From contig ONGP01000009.1 of NCBI GenBank assembly GCA_900317405.1, forward strand, positions 1-62,476: a stretch of 62,476 bases of DNA, written 5' to 3'. Shown piece by piece: positions 25,282 through 33,379 of this stretch. A model generated the notes under the pieces. It was not told the origin of the DNA. It was given only the letters and a program-made list of their open reading frames with translations, and searched no databases. This DNA is from an uncultured Prevotella sp. (GTDB lineage Bacteria; Bacteroidota; Bacteroidia; Bacteroidales; Bacteroidaceae). The position numbers and the translations under genes were made by a program. Every line of letters starts with the position of its first letter. Positions within the stretch are counted from its first letter, which is position 1.

Positions 25282-27897
25282 CTAGAATGTAGCACGAACC
25301 TTAAATCTGATGCCATCCTTATGTGCAGTAGGCAACTCGTTGTAGTTCAATCGACGCACATACTCTACGTGTACAATCTTGAAGATATTGTGTATTCCAA
25401 TGCTTAACTCCATATAAGGACGCTTAGGATCGAGCACATAACTGCCCTCAGGGAAATACATGAGCATAGGACTGCCTGCGTTCTTGTCGAGATACGGGTT
25501 GTTCTTATCAGACAACTCGCCCCACAGGATGCGGAAGCCTAACCACTCGCGCCACTTGAGTTTGCGGATAAGCGGTATGCGGTTGAGTATCTTGCCGTTC
25601 ATATCCCAGTAGACCTGACCTGACACAAAGCGATCGGTGGGGAACTCCATATTATTGATAGCCTCGAAGGTATAGTCCTGCACAATATACGAGAGGTTGG
25701 TCTCGGGCATGATGAGCAATGGGAAGGGGACCTTCTCCCACTCTATTCCACCCTTAACCTTGAAGTCCATCTTGCCCCACGACTTGAGCCAGAAACGCTT
25801 GTAGAGAGAGGCCTCGGTATAGTTGTAGCTGTACTCTCCGCCAAGGACACCTCGGAGTCCAAGGGTATGACTGACAGTAAGCACCGGGGCATCGAGATTG
25901 ATAGGCACTCGGCGCTGCTTGGTGTTGATAAAGGTCTCGCCCGGAGCAAAGCGCAACTCTGCACGAAGCTCTGTAGTACGGATCTTCTGACTGGGAATAG
26001 CATCCACATAAGCACCACCAGCTGGCATAGGATTGCTATAATTGGTCCATCTGGTCTGGTCGCCACTCATCGACATAGGAATGAAATAGAGATTGCCACA
26101 GGCCTCGTTCTCCTCGGTCTTCATCTGCAGAGTGGTGCGGAATCCCCAGTCCTCCTCGCGCTCGAAGGTAAGTGTCTGACGGTTATAGAACATCATCTTA
26201 TCGACCTTGCTCCACTTGAATGCGGTAAACACATTATCCTTATCGGTACGCATGAACTTATCGGATGGCGACATGACATCGTAGGTAGACGAGAAGGTAA
26301 GAGTGCGCTGAGGGAACTCGCGAGGCAGGTACTCCTTCTTGTTGAACGACCAGATGACATCGCCCTTGTAATACCATTTCTTAGAACCCCATCCACGGGC
26401 AACATAACCGCGCAGGAACAGGTTGGAATCGAGATTGGCTGTGGTCTGGGCAGAGATACGGGTACGGATACCATCGATGAAGTTCTTGGTGATCATAGTG
26501 TTGATAGGGCCAATATCGACCTTGCTCGGGTGCTTCTTGGTGCCTGTCTCGACAAAGTTCTCGACCAGTGCCTTCAGTCCGAAGATGATATACTTGAAGC
26601 CCTTGATGTTCTGCAAGTTGCTTACGAAATCACCCATCGAACTCTCGCTCTTGGTAAGTTCTACCTGACGGTACTGATTCCAGAACTCATCGCTGCGCAT
26701 CATCGCGTTAACATCCTTAACCTCCTTCTTAGAGCCTTTAAACAGCTGTCGGGGCAGTTCATCGAAGGCATAATCGTTGATACGCGTGTTACGTATCACC
26801 GCCAGTTTCTGCAGGAAGCTGGCCACCTTGATCTCGGTAAACATATCGTCGACACTGAGCACCCAACTGCCATCGGGCAACTGCGTGAACTCCTGCACTA
26901 CCTGCATATTCTCTACCCAGTTTACATCGCTCTTCTTAGGAATGGTCATCTCGCAACGCTTAACCTGCCAACTGCTATCGGCAAGGATATAAAGGTCGCC
27001 ACGGAAGCCAAAGTCCTGCTGGTTATTGGGCAGGAAGTGAAGGTGATAGCACAGATCCTTGTCGACCATCAGGGTGTCCTCGATATAATAACGATAGAAC
27101 CCTATGGCATCTTTGCCGATAGGCGATGTAAAGGGATGCTGCAGCATACGTATCTGATCATCGTAGATATTCACATCGGTAAACACATCTTTCATAACCG
27201 TATTAAGGATATCGCCCGTCTGGAACAGGTCGTTGATACCCTGGTTATTGATGCCCTTGATGATAGTCTTCTCATCGTGCGGTTTCTTGCGATATACCTT
27301 CTGCGATACAGTCTCGTCGACACTGATGGGCAGTATGAGTTTGTTGTTATACGGACAGGCCTCAATCTGGTCGATAAGCCACTGTTTCTTCTTATACTTA
27401 GGCGAATCGAGTATCTCGGGCTTAAAATCATTAAGTGCCAGAGTGATCTTCTGGTACTTGTTGTACTGATAGAAGTCGCGATTATCCAGATCGGTCTGCT
27501 TCTTGGCAGCAATCACCTTCTTCATCATCTCGACCGCAGGATTGTTCTTGCGACTATATCGACCGCGCTTAGTCTTTACGGTCACTTCCTTAAGCATCTT
27601 AGTGTCGGTCTTCAGGGCAATCTTCATCGTGCTCTTGATACCCGAGTTGATCTGCACCGTGTGAGACACATAACCTACCGAAGTAAAGGTAAGCGCCCAA
27701 CCGTTATGGCGCGCAATGGTAAAGTTTCCATCGATATCTGATGCCACTCCCACTCCATGTCCCATATACTGGGCACTGGCAAACGGAATCGGCTCACCGG
27801 TCTTGGCATCAATGATCTGACCGGTAATCATATGCTGTGCCCATACGCTCAGGGTCAGCAGCATCATACTTAATAATAATGTTATCCTTCTGTTCAT
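25282..27897 (-). CDS. DUF5686 outer-membrane protein with carboxypeptidase-like N-terminal domain
   Basis: A signal peptide (1-20) is followed by a carboxypeptidase-regulatory-like beta-sandwich (about 22-105, GQIIDAKTGEPIPFASAQYM), as in the N-terminus of SusC-type proteins. The long DUF5686 region follows, with many amphipathic strands in its C-terminal half, ending in an aromatic residue (FKVRATF). It is probably an outer-membrane barrel. There is no TonB box or plug domain like that of SusC. It is the last gene after the HAD hydrolase (2-bp gap), so it may be co-transcribed with the head-group genes upstream, though the functional link is uncertain. Confidence 0.82.
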   Translation of the reverse strand: MNRRITLLLSMMLLTLSVWAQHMITGQIIDAKTGEPIPFASAQYMGHGVGVASDIDGNFTIARHNGWALTFTSVGYVSHTVQINSGIKSTMKIALKTDTKMLKEVTVKTKRGRYSRKNNPAVEMMKKVIAAKKQTDLDNRDFYQYNKYQKITLALNDFKPEILDSPKYKKKQWLIDQIEACPYNNKLILPISVDETVSQKVYRKKPHDEKTIIKGINNQGINDLFQTGDILNTVMKDVFTDVNIYDDQIRMLQHPFTSPIGKDAIGFYRYYIEDTLMVDKDLCYHLHFLPNNQQDFGFRGDLYILADSSWQVKRCEMTIPKKSDVNWVENMQVVQEFTQLPDGSWVLSVDDMFTEIKVASFLQKLAVIRNTRINDYAFDELPRQLFKGSKKEVKDVNAMMRSDEFWNQYRQVELTKSESSMGDFVSNLQNIKGFKYIIFGLKALVENFVETGTKKHPSKVDIGPINTMITKNFIDGIRTRISAQTTANLDSNLFLRGYVARGWGSKKWYYKGDVIWSFNKKEYLPREFPQRTLTFSSTYDVMSPSDKFMRTDKDNVFTAFKWSKVDKMMFYNRQTLTFEREEDWGFRTTLQMKTEENEACGNLYFIPMSMSGDQTRWTNYSNPMPAGGAYVDAIPSQKIRTTELRAELRFAPGETFINTKQRRVPINLDAPVLTVSHTLGLRGVLGGEYSYNYTEASLYKRFWLKSWGKMDFKVKGGIEWEKVPFPLLIMPETNLSYIVQDYTFEAINNMEFPTDRFVSGQVYWDMNGKILNRIPLIRKLKWREWLGFRILWGELSDKNNPYLDKNAGSPMLMYFPEGSYVLDPKRPYMELSIGIHNIFKIVHVEYVRRLNYNELPTAHKDGIRFKVRATF

Positions 27898-27899
27898 CC

Positions 27900-28577
27900 T
27901 TAAAATTTTAAGTCTATAATCTGATTGAGTGCGGTTATTACCTTATCGGCTGCGCTCTCGTCTACAGGGTCGTTGGTCCAGCCCTCGCCCTTAAACCAAA
28001 TGGTGTGGCAGCCTGCCTTACCGGCGGGAATGATATCCTTATCCATACTGTCGCCCACCACGATTACTTCGTCGGGGTTAAGACCAAGTGCCTCAACACC
28101 AAGGGTGAATATTCTGGGATCGGGCTTACGAACGCCTACCACAGCGCTCTCGATGATGGTATCGAAAATGTCATCAAGACTGAACTCGCCCAGCACAGTG
28201 GCGATGTTGCCATAAAAATTGCTTACCAGCACCATGGGGTAACACTGCTTTAACTGCAGCAGCACCTCACGACTGCGGGCAGTCTCATCGCAGGTGATGG
28301 CATAGAGATCGTCAACCACAGCCTGCTGATACTCGGGCAGGCCCAGAAACTCAAGTTCGATACGTATCTTCTCCTCAAGCGTGCGCCTAAAGGTGAAGTC
28401 GGGCTTTATAATAGGATTCTTGCCCAGAGTGCGCTCGGCATGCACATAAGCCTCGCGGAATTTCTCCTCGCTTACAGGCACCTGCTGGCGTTCGTAAGCA
28501 TGCCATATCACCTTGCCCCAGTGCTGTCCACCAGTGTCGAGTGTACCACCGTAGTCGAATATATATCCCTTAATCAT
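27900..28577 (-). CDS. HAD superfamily hydrolase
   Basis: HAD motif I is degenerate: the N-terminal FDYGGTLDTGG has Asp and Gly-Gly-Thr-Leu-Asp in place of the usual DxDGT. Motif II is VLVSNF, the conserved Lys is in GVRKPDPRIF, and motif III/IV is VGDSMDKDIIPAGKAG. It probably dephosphorylates a small phosphate ester. Its start overlaps the stop of the CDP-alcohol phosphotransferase by 4 bp, so it may remove the phosphate left after that enzyme acts, as in phosphatidyl-headgroup synthesis, but the substrate cannot be read from the sequence. Confidence 0.82.
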   Translation of the reverse strand: MIKGYIFDYGGTLDTGGQHWGKVIWHAYERQQVPVSEEKFREAYVHAERTLGKNPIIKPDFTFRRTLEEKIRIELEFLGLPEYQQAVVDDLYAITCDETARSREVLLQLKQCYPMVLVSNFYGNIATVLGEFSLDDIFDTIIESAVVGVRKPDPRIFTLGVEALGLNPDEVIVVGDSMDKDIIPAGKAGCHTIWFKGEGWTNDPVDESAADKVITALNQIIDLKF

Positions 28578-29473
28578 AACTCAGCGCATAGTTTTTCGTG
28601 CTTACTGTGCATGTACATGTACATGGCCTGGAAAACAGTGATTTCAACCAGAGGGTAAACCCAAGGACAATCCAACAGGCAGGTGACATAGATGGTGATG
28701 GCACGGGTATTGAATGTGAGCAGGTTGGTGTACTTCATCAACGGACGGCTGCCAGCAAGCAGTCTCTCGCGTATATCCTCAGAAGGGTTCTGCTTCCATC
28801 GTTCAAAGAACTTCTGGAACTCAGGGGTGCGCTGTTCCTGACTCTTACAGTAGTTTGCGTAATTATAATAGAACACGCGCGCGAGCAGATCGCTCTTAGG
28901 AAGATTCTCGTAGGTAGCACGCTGCTGCTTGTAGTTATCGAGTTCGCTACCATCCTTACCAAGCAGGAAGAACAGGTGTATCTGACGATAATAGTCGGCC
29001 AGAGAACTCTGTTTTGAGTGCAGCAGTATTCCGGCTATAGCACAAAGCACAAAGCCCCAGATGCCCCACTTGATATCGGTACCAGGGATATTCTGATGCC
29101 ACAGACGGAACACAATGCCTAAGTAGATAGCAGTAAACCACAAGTCGCCCGAGAAACCGTCGAGCATACGACCTATCAGGGTTTTCTTACCAGTGATGCG
29201 TGCCATCTGGCCATCGGTAGAGTCGCAGAAGTTGGCAAACATCAACAACAATACACCACAAACATTGTGCATAACATCGGTGTAGTGGAACATCCAACCT
29301 GCACCCACACCTAAGAATATCGATACAATAGTTATCACGTTGGGGTGGATATCCATCTTGTTCCACAGTAATGCAAACACCAATCCGATGGGACGGGTGA
29401 AATGCACATCCAACCACTCTTCAGTATCTTCTGACTTAAATGATAATCTTAATAATTCCTTAAAAGTTGCCAT
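28574..29473 (-). CDS. CDP-alcohol phosphatidyltransferase family membrane enzyme
   Basis: The family signature D-x2-D-G-x2-A-R-x8-G-x3-D-x3-D is complete (DSTDGQMARITG then GRMLDGFSGD, about residues 88-114). Several transmembrane segments follow. The N-terminus (EEWLDVHFTRPIG, then NVITIVSIFLGV) and the position beside a nucleotidyltransferase resemble enzymes that use CDP-activated polyols such as CDP-inositol, rather than PgsA. It would join a CDP-linked group to an alcohol acceptor in the inner membrane. It is followed by an overlapping HAD phosphatase. A substrate such as an inositol or glycerol headgroup is an inference only. Confidence 0.85.
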   Translation of the reverse strand: MATFKELLRLSFKSEDTEEWLDVHFTRPIGLVFALLWNKMDIHPNVITIVSIFLGVGAGWMFHYTDVMHNVCGVLLLMFANFCDSTDGQMARITGKKTLIGRMLDGFSGDLWFTAIYLGIVFRLWHQNIPGTDIKWGIWGFVLCAIAGILLHSKQSSLADYYRQIHLFFLLGKDGSELDNYKQQRATYENLPKSDLLARVFYYNYANYCKSQEQRTPEFQKFFERWKQNPSEDIRERLLAGSRPLMKYTNLLTFNTRAITIYVTCLLDCPWVYPLVEITVFQAMYMYMHSKHEKLCAEL

Positions 29474-29481
29474 TATTTTCT

Positions 29482-29502
29482 CTAATATCTAAATTCTTAT
29501 TT
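29482..29502. repeat. 7-bp-period repeat on a stop codon
   Basis: CTAATAT, CTAAATT, CTTATTT run consecutively between the ATP-grasp and phosphotransferase genes; the TAA stop of the ATP-grasp gene (29497-29499) lies in the last unit. It is a close relative of the array at 60584-60604. Confidence 0.65.
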
Positions 29503-30270
29503 CAAAATCAGCGAGGCTATCGCTGTGGCGGCTTCTTCGCGGCACCGCGAGAAGCTGGGCCAATCGTTAAAATCTATCACGTAGTAGCGACCTTCTACAT
29601 CGACAATACAATCGCCACCATACACCTTTATGCCAACAGCCTCAGCCAGTGTGTCGACACTATGCTGCAGTTCTGTCGCATCAAACGGATAGTGGTGTGC
29701 TGCGCCATTACGCTGCTCATCACCAAACTTTGATTCGCCATCATCGGTGGGATAGTAATAGCGGAAGAAGCCCGTGCCTGCCACGCCATAGAACTTTATC
29801 AAGTCGCCCGACACATGAGCACTTATAGTATAACTATGGATGCCACGCTGGGCAAACTCAGCCTTCTTCAGTTCAAGCTCAGCCTGCGTAGCTGCAAACT
29901 GCACATCGCCCTTGCTCTGGGCTGCAGCATCGCCACGTTTTATCCAGTATCCATGGTCACCATCGCGTGGAGCCATAGGCGTGCCTATATGCTGCATTAT
30001 CTCTTCCAACCGGCATCTGGCGCAATTGGAAATTCCCTCAGAAGAGTTTATTGCGTTGAGTCCCTCCAGCCTGGCCAATGTTTCGGGCAATCTACCCATG
30101 GAATATATGCAGTCATATCCTTCGGGACAGAATGGCTGCTGCTCGCTTACCAGTTCTACTTCATGACCAGCAGCAAGGAGGCGTGCGCCTACTGTATCTA
30201 GTATCGCTCTGTCCTTCGCCACCGAATTAGGTGAGAATCGTTCCGCCCGTTGTATTAATAGGATTTTCAA
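29497..30270 (-). CDS. ATP-grasp-like protein in the head-group operon
   Basis: The C-terminal half has the ATP-grasp metal-binding pattern YGGDCIVDVEGRYYVIDFND, with acidic residues followed by Asn as in carboxylate-amine ligases and inositol phosphate kinases. An N-terminal Rossmann-like part (MKILLIQRAERF) and a middle nucleotide-binding part (about 85-190) precede it. It probably phosphorylates or ligates a small substrate. It appears to start at a TTG (30270), because the next ATG is too far into the domain; this TTG lies within AAGAATT-type repeats. It sits 19 bp after the nucleotidyltransferase and 23 bp before the CDP-alcohol enzyme. The exact activity is unknown. Confidence 0.7.
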   Translation of the reverse strand: MKILLIQRAERFSPNSVAKDRAILDTVGARLLAAGHEVELVSEQQPFCPEGYDCIYSMGRLPETLARLEGLNAINSSEGISNCARCRLEEIMQHIGTPMAPRDGDHGYWIKRGDAAAQSKGDVQFAATQAELELKKAEFAQRGIHSYTISAHVSGDLIKFYGVAGTGFFRYYYPTDDGESKFGDEQRNGAAHHYPFDATELQHSVDTLAEAVGIKVYGGDCIVDVEGRYYVIDFNDWPSFSRCREEAATAIASLILK

Positions 30271-30289
30271 TTCTTGAATTCTTAATATA

Positions 30290-31000
30290 TTACATTTTCA
30301 AGAAATCTTCCGCCTTTTGAATATCGCTTGCGTGGTCGATATCCAGCACCTTGCTGAATGAATAGGCCTTAAGGCGCAACCCCTCGGCAACCAACGCACG
30401 CTGGAAATTGCGCATCCTGCTCTCGCCACGCTCTATGCATCGCTGCAATACAGGAATAGCCTTAGGAGTGAGGCCATAGATACCACCGCTGATGTAATGG
30501 GGATTATCGCAGCTATCAAGAAAAGCAGTGATAGTGCGTGAATCATCTACATCAACATACAATGGTTTCTCGTCATCAATATAATCTGTAACGCCCATCA
30601 GTCCGTCAACATCCCCATGCTCGGCAGCTATCTCAAACGCTTTGGAATACGTTTTGAACTCCTTTTCACGGAATATCGTGTCGACAGTTGTCAGCACAAA
30701 CGGTTCGTCCTTAAGCCACTGGCTGAGTTCCCAAGCACTATGCATGGAACTTGGCGTGCTCTTAACTACAAACCTCAGGGGCACACGCCCTGAGGCCTTT
30801 ATCTTCTGCAGATGTTCAGCCACAGCCGTCATCTGCTCATTACATATCACACATATCTCGCTGGCTCCGCAGTCCATGAATACTCGTATTAGTCGGTCAA
30901 TCAAATGCTCTCCACCTACTTTTACAAGTGGTTTAGGAGCAGCAACGCCCTCCTGTACCAGTCGCGATCCCTCGCCAGCAGCTATAATTGCATATTTCAT
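30290..31000 (-). CDS. sugar/polyol-phosphate nucleotidyltransferase
   Basis: The N-terminal signature is AIIAAGEGSRL ... KPLVKVGGEHLIDRLI, the GxGxRL-KP motif of nucleotidyltransferases, followed by a LTTVDTIF motif for metal binding. At 236 residues it is a single catalytic domain without the left-handed helix of GlmU or GlgC. It would activate a phosphorylated small molecule with CTP or another NTP. It is the first gene of the operon with the ATP-grasp, CDP-alcohol phosphotransferase and HAD genes, which makes a CDP-polyol product plausible. A Bacteroidota promoter lies 53 bp upstream. Confidence 0.83.
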   Translation of the reverse strand: MKYAIIAAGEGSRLVQEGVAAPKPLVKVGGEHLIDRLIRVFMDCGASEICVICNEQMTAVAEHLQKIKASGRVPLRFVVKSTPSSMHSAWELSQWLKDEPFVLTTVDTIFREKEFKTYSKAFEIAAEHGDVDGLMGVTDYIDDEKPLYVDVDDSRTITAFLDSCDNPHYISGGIYGLTPKAIPVLQRCIERGESRMRNFQRALVAEGLRLKAYSFSKVLDIDHASDIQKAEDFLKM

Positions 31001-31052
31001 TTTTCCAATCTAACTTAATTTTCCCTAAGTGCATTTCTTTAAAAATGCGCTG

Positions 31053-31083
31053 CAAAGGTACACATTTTTAGTGAAATTGGAAA
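31053..31083 (-). promoter_or_regulatory. promoter of the head-group operon
   Basis: Minus strand TACCTTTG (31053-31060) with TTTC (31080-31083, 3/4 match) 19 bp upstream. The 5' leader to the ATG at 31000 would be about 50 nt; it contains an imperfect hairpin of the GCATTT/AAATGC type. Confidence 0.65.
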
Positions 31084-31109
31084 ACTTTGGCAATATATTT
31101 AGGTTTTAT

Positions 31110-31877
31110 TTACCTAATCCGCAGGCTACCGGTGTTGATATCGCCCGAACCGCGCTTGCTTTTGTTCAAGTTTGTTACCTGTCCCTTAAGGGTAATATCG
31201 CCTGAACCTGCCAGTTCGGCATCGACCGAGCCACAGCTCTCAAGGAAATTAACATCGATATCACCAGAACCACGAACAGCCAAGCGGGTGGCAACAACAT
31301 TCTTCTGACGAATATCTATATCGCCCGAACCAGTAAGTGAGGCATCGGTATACTGTGCATCGAGCAGCTTGATATCCAGATCGCCAGAACCAACAACCTC
31401 GGCATTGCAACGATCGCAGATAATACTATTAAACTCTATATTGCCAGAACCCTTAAGCTGGATATCGATAACATCGGTATCAACGGAATAGCGGCTGAGG
31501 AAATCGCCTGAACCACGAAGGGATACTCCGGTAAGGTCGGGACCACAAACATACACAGCAAGATCATCGCCCCTGCCAAAGCTGACATTAAACATACCTA
31601 TCTTGCCACGATTGCGAATAGAAAGGGTGCGACCATCCAGTTCGGTGATAATATTCTCGACAAGTTCCTTGGGACCTTTGACCAATACCGAAAACGAATC
31701 GGCCTGATCATAATAAACCGTTGGCGAGCCATTGACCTCTATCTTCTCGAAACCACGAAGGTTGCGATACTCGGAAGCCTTCTCACCACTGAGTTTCACG
31801 CCCATATCGCGCACACTATTACTACAACTGCAAGATGCAAGAACCAATGCAAAAACAAATAAAGCTATCTTTTTCAT
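31110..31877 (-). CDS. GIN-domain (DUF2807) lipoprotein
   Basis: The signal peptide ends at a lipobox-like ASCSC (Cys at about 16). The rest is a right-handed parallel beta-helix of the DUF2807/GIN type: the pattern SGDI or GSGDL recurs about seven times (LRGSGDF, LKGSGNI, VVGSGDL, LTGSGDI, VRGSGDI, LAGSGDI, KRGSGDI). Such proteins are probably outer-membrane or periplasmic and of unknown role, often near regulators. The ATG at 31877 (MKKIALF) is taken; an ATG at 31883 is also in frame. It lies 80 bp after the PAS kinase with a hairpin between them. Confidence 0.85.
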   Translation of the reverse strand: MKKIALFVFALVLASCSCSNSVRDMGVKLSGEKASEYRNLRGFEKIEVNGSPTVYYDQADSFSVLVKGPKELVENIITELDGRTLSIRNRGKIGMFNVSFGRGDDLAVYVCGPDLTGVSLRGSGDFLSRYSVDTDVIDIQLKGSGNIEFNSIICDRCNAEVVGSGDLDIKLLDAQYTDASLTGSGDIDIRQKNVVATRLAVRGSGDIDVNFLESCGSVDAELAGSGDITLKGQVTNLNKSKRGSGDINTGSLRIR

Positions 31878-31905
31878 TAGCACGAAACTTTTTAAATATT
31901 AAACA

Positions 31906-31938
31906 TTTTCTATCCATTTGACGTGAAAGGATAGAAAA
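31906..31938 (-). terminator. hairpin between the PAS kinase and GIN lipoprotein genes
   Basis: TTTTCTATCC (31906-31915) and GGATAGAAAA (31929-31938) form a 10-bp stem with a 13-nt loop. The downstream T-run on the minus strand is weak (TGTTTAATATTT), so it may be an attenuator or a poor terminator. Confidence 0.4.
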
Positions 31939-31962
31939 AAGTTGCATAACCAACAGAAAAAA

Positions 31963-33216
31963 CTATCTCAGCGGCAATTCTACCCAGAAACGAGAGCCCT
32001 CGCCAAGGATAGAGTCGACACCGATAGAGCCGCCAAGACTCTCTGCATGACTCTTGGCTACCGACAATCCAAGACCGGTACCAGGGATATACTCGTCGAC
32101 CTTGACAAATCGTTCGAAGATGCGCTGCTGGTCCTCCTGAGCCACGCCCTTACCAGTATCGAGCACCCAAAGAGTAAACTTGTCGCTCTGAGGAAGATCG
32201 AAACCTATGGTAATAGAGCCTGCGGCAGTGAACTTTACAGCATTCTGCACTAGGTTGGTAACAATCTCCTTTACCTTGCCGATATCGGTAGTGAGCATAA
32301 GTTCGCTGATAGGGAACTGGGTGGCAAGTACCACCTGTGAAGGATCGACCATAGGCGAGAACGTATCGGCAACCTCGCGCAATACGGGCACCAGGTCTGC
32401 CTGCTGCTTTACAAGACTCTTAGCCTCAGCCTCAACCTTCGACATGCTTACCAGACCATCGATAATGCTAAGCAACTTGTAGTTATTCTTCTGTATCTCG
32501 GAGATAAGTTGATTGCGGTCTTCCTCGCTCTCGACAACAGGCAACAAGTCAGCAAAACCAACAATAGCATTAAGTGGCGTACGAATCTCATGTCCCATAT
32601 TGGCAAGGAAGGCAGTCTTAAGTCTATCGCTCTCCTCAGCCTTGTTACGGGCAGCAATAAGGGCTGACTCCATCTCTTTCTGAGCATCGATACGCATAGA
32701 GGTACATACTATCTTCTTAGGATTTCCCTCCTCATCGCGCGAAGCGATGGTACCATAACTCTCTTCCCAATAGGTCATACCAGCCTTACCAGACATTACT
32801 CGATAAACCTCATGATAGGTATTAGAACGACCGGTACAGATATTATCTACCGCCAGGCGTACACGTTCACGATCGGACTTCTCGACAGCATCGGTAACAG
32901 CCGACAGAGGAATCTGAGCCAGAGAAACCAAATCGCCCTTATCGTCACGATAATCTGCATCTATGGTAAGCATCTGCGTAGCCACATCGATATGCCAGGT
33001 ACAAAGACGCATGGCCTTGAGAACAAACTCGTACTCAACATTGTTCTGTTTTACCTTCTCAAGTTCCTCGAGTTCATTCTTGAGGCGAACACCAGCACGG
33101 CGCTGAACAAAAATGGAAATGAACATAAAAAGGAAGAGAGCGACGCCGATAGCCCACAGCGCCGGAATGAGATAAGTATTCTCACCTTGGGTATATAGTA
33201 GTATACTATAATACAT
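31963..33216 (-). CDS. membrane sensor histidine kinase with PAS domain
   Basis: A single N-terminal transmembrane segment (about 17-37) is followed by a short coiled coil, a PAS-like domain (about 60-180), and a complete kinase core. The H-box is NMGHEIRTPLNAIVGF with His at about 209; the N box (LVQNAVKFT), G1 box (DTGKGV), F box (IFERFVKV) and G2 box (GTGLGLSV) are present. It has no receiver domain and no adjacent response regulator. With almost no periplasmic part it probably senses an internal or membrane signal. A TACTTTTG -7 element reads leftward at 33239-33246. Confidence 0.88.
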   Translation of the reverse strand: MYYSILLYTQGENTYLIPALWAIGVALFLFMFISIFVQRRAGVRLKNELEELEKVKQNNVEYEFVLKAMRLCTWHIDVATQMLTIDADYRDDKGDLVSLAQIPLSAVTDAVEKSDRERVRLAVDNICTGRSNTYHEVYRVMSGKAGMTYWEESYGTIASRDEEGNPKKIVCTSMRIDAQKEMESALIAARNKAEESDRLKTAFLANMGHEIRTPLNAIVGFADLLPVVESEEDRNQLISEIQKNNYKLLSIIDGLVSMSKVEAEAKSLVKQQADLVPVLREVADTFSPMVDPSQVVLATQFPISELMLTTDIGKVKEIVTNLVQNAVKFTAAGSITIGFDLPQSDKFTLWVLDTGKGVAQEDQQRIFERFVKVDEYIPGTGLGLSVAKSHAESLGGSIGVDSILGEGSRFWVELPLR

Positions 33217-33351
33217 TGGTTTAAAGAATTGACGAGGGCAAAAGTAACTAAATAATTTGGAAAAACGACATTTTTTGTGCTATTTTTAATAAAAACGAAG
33301 ATTTTTTGTTAGATTAACAGTAAAAAAGTGCGTTTTTAGCCGAATTTGAGT

Positions 33352-33359
33352 TAACTTTG
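33352..33359 (+). promoter_or_regulatory. -7 element before the THUMP methyltransferase
   Basis: TAACTTTG is a perfect -7 box followed by GC, about 20 nt before the ATG at 33380. No convincing TTTG is seen at the right distance upstream. The gap 33217-33379 otherwise holds only the divergent kinase -7 box. Confidence 0.5.
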
Positions 33360-33379
33360 CAGCCTGTAAACTTAATGTA

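Noticed and set aside
25867-27741. A 624-codon open frame antisense to the DUF5686 gene
   Set aside because: It is a long shadow frame produced by the codon usage of the real gene; there is no promoter, start context or known domain.
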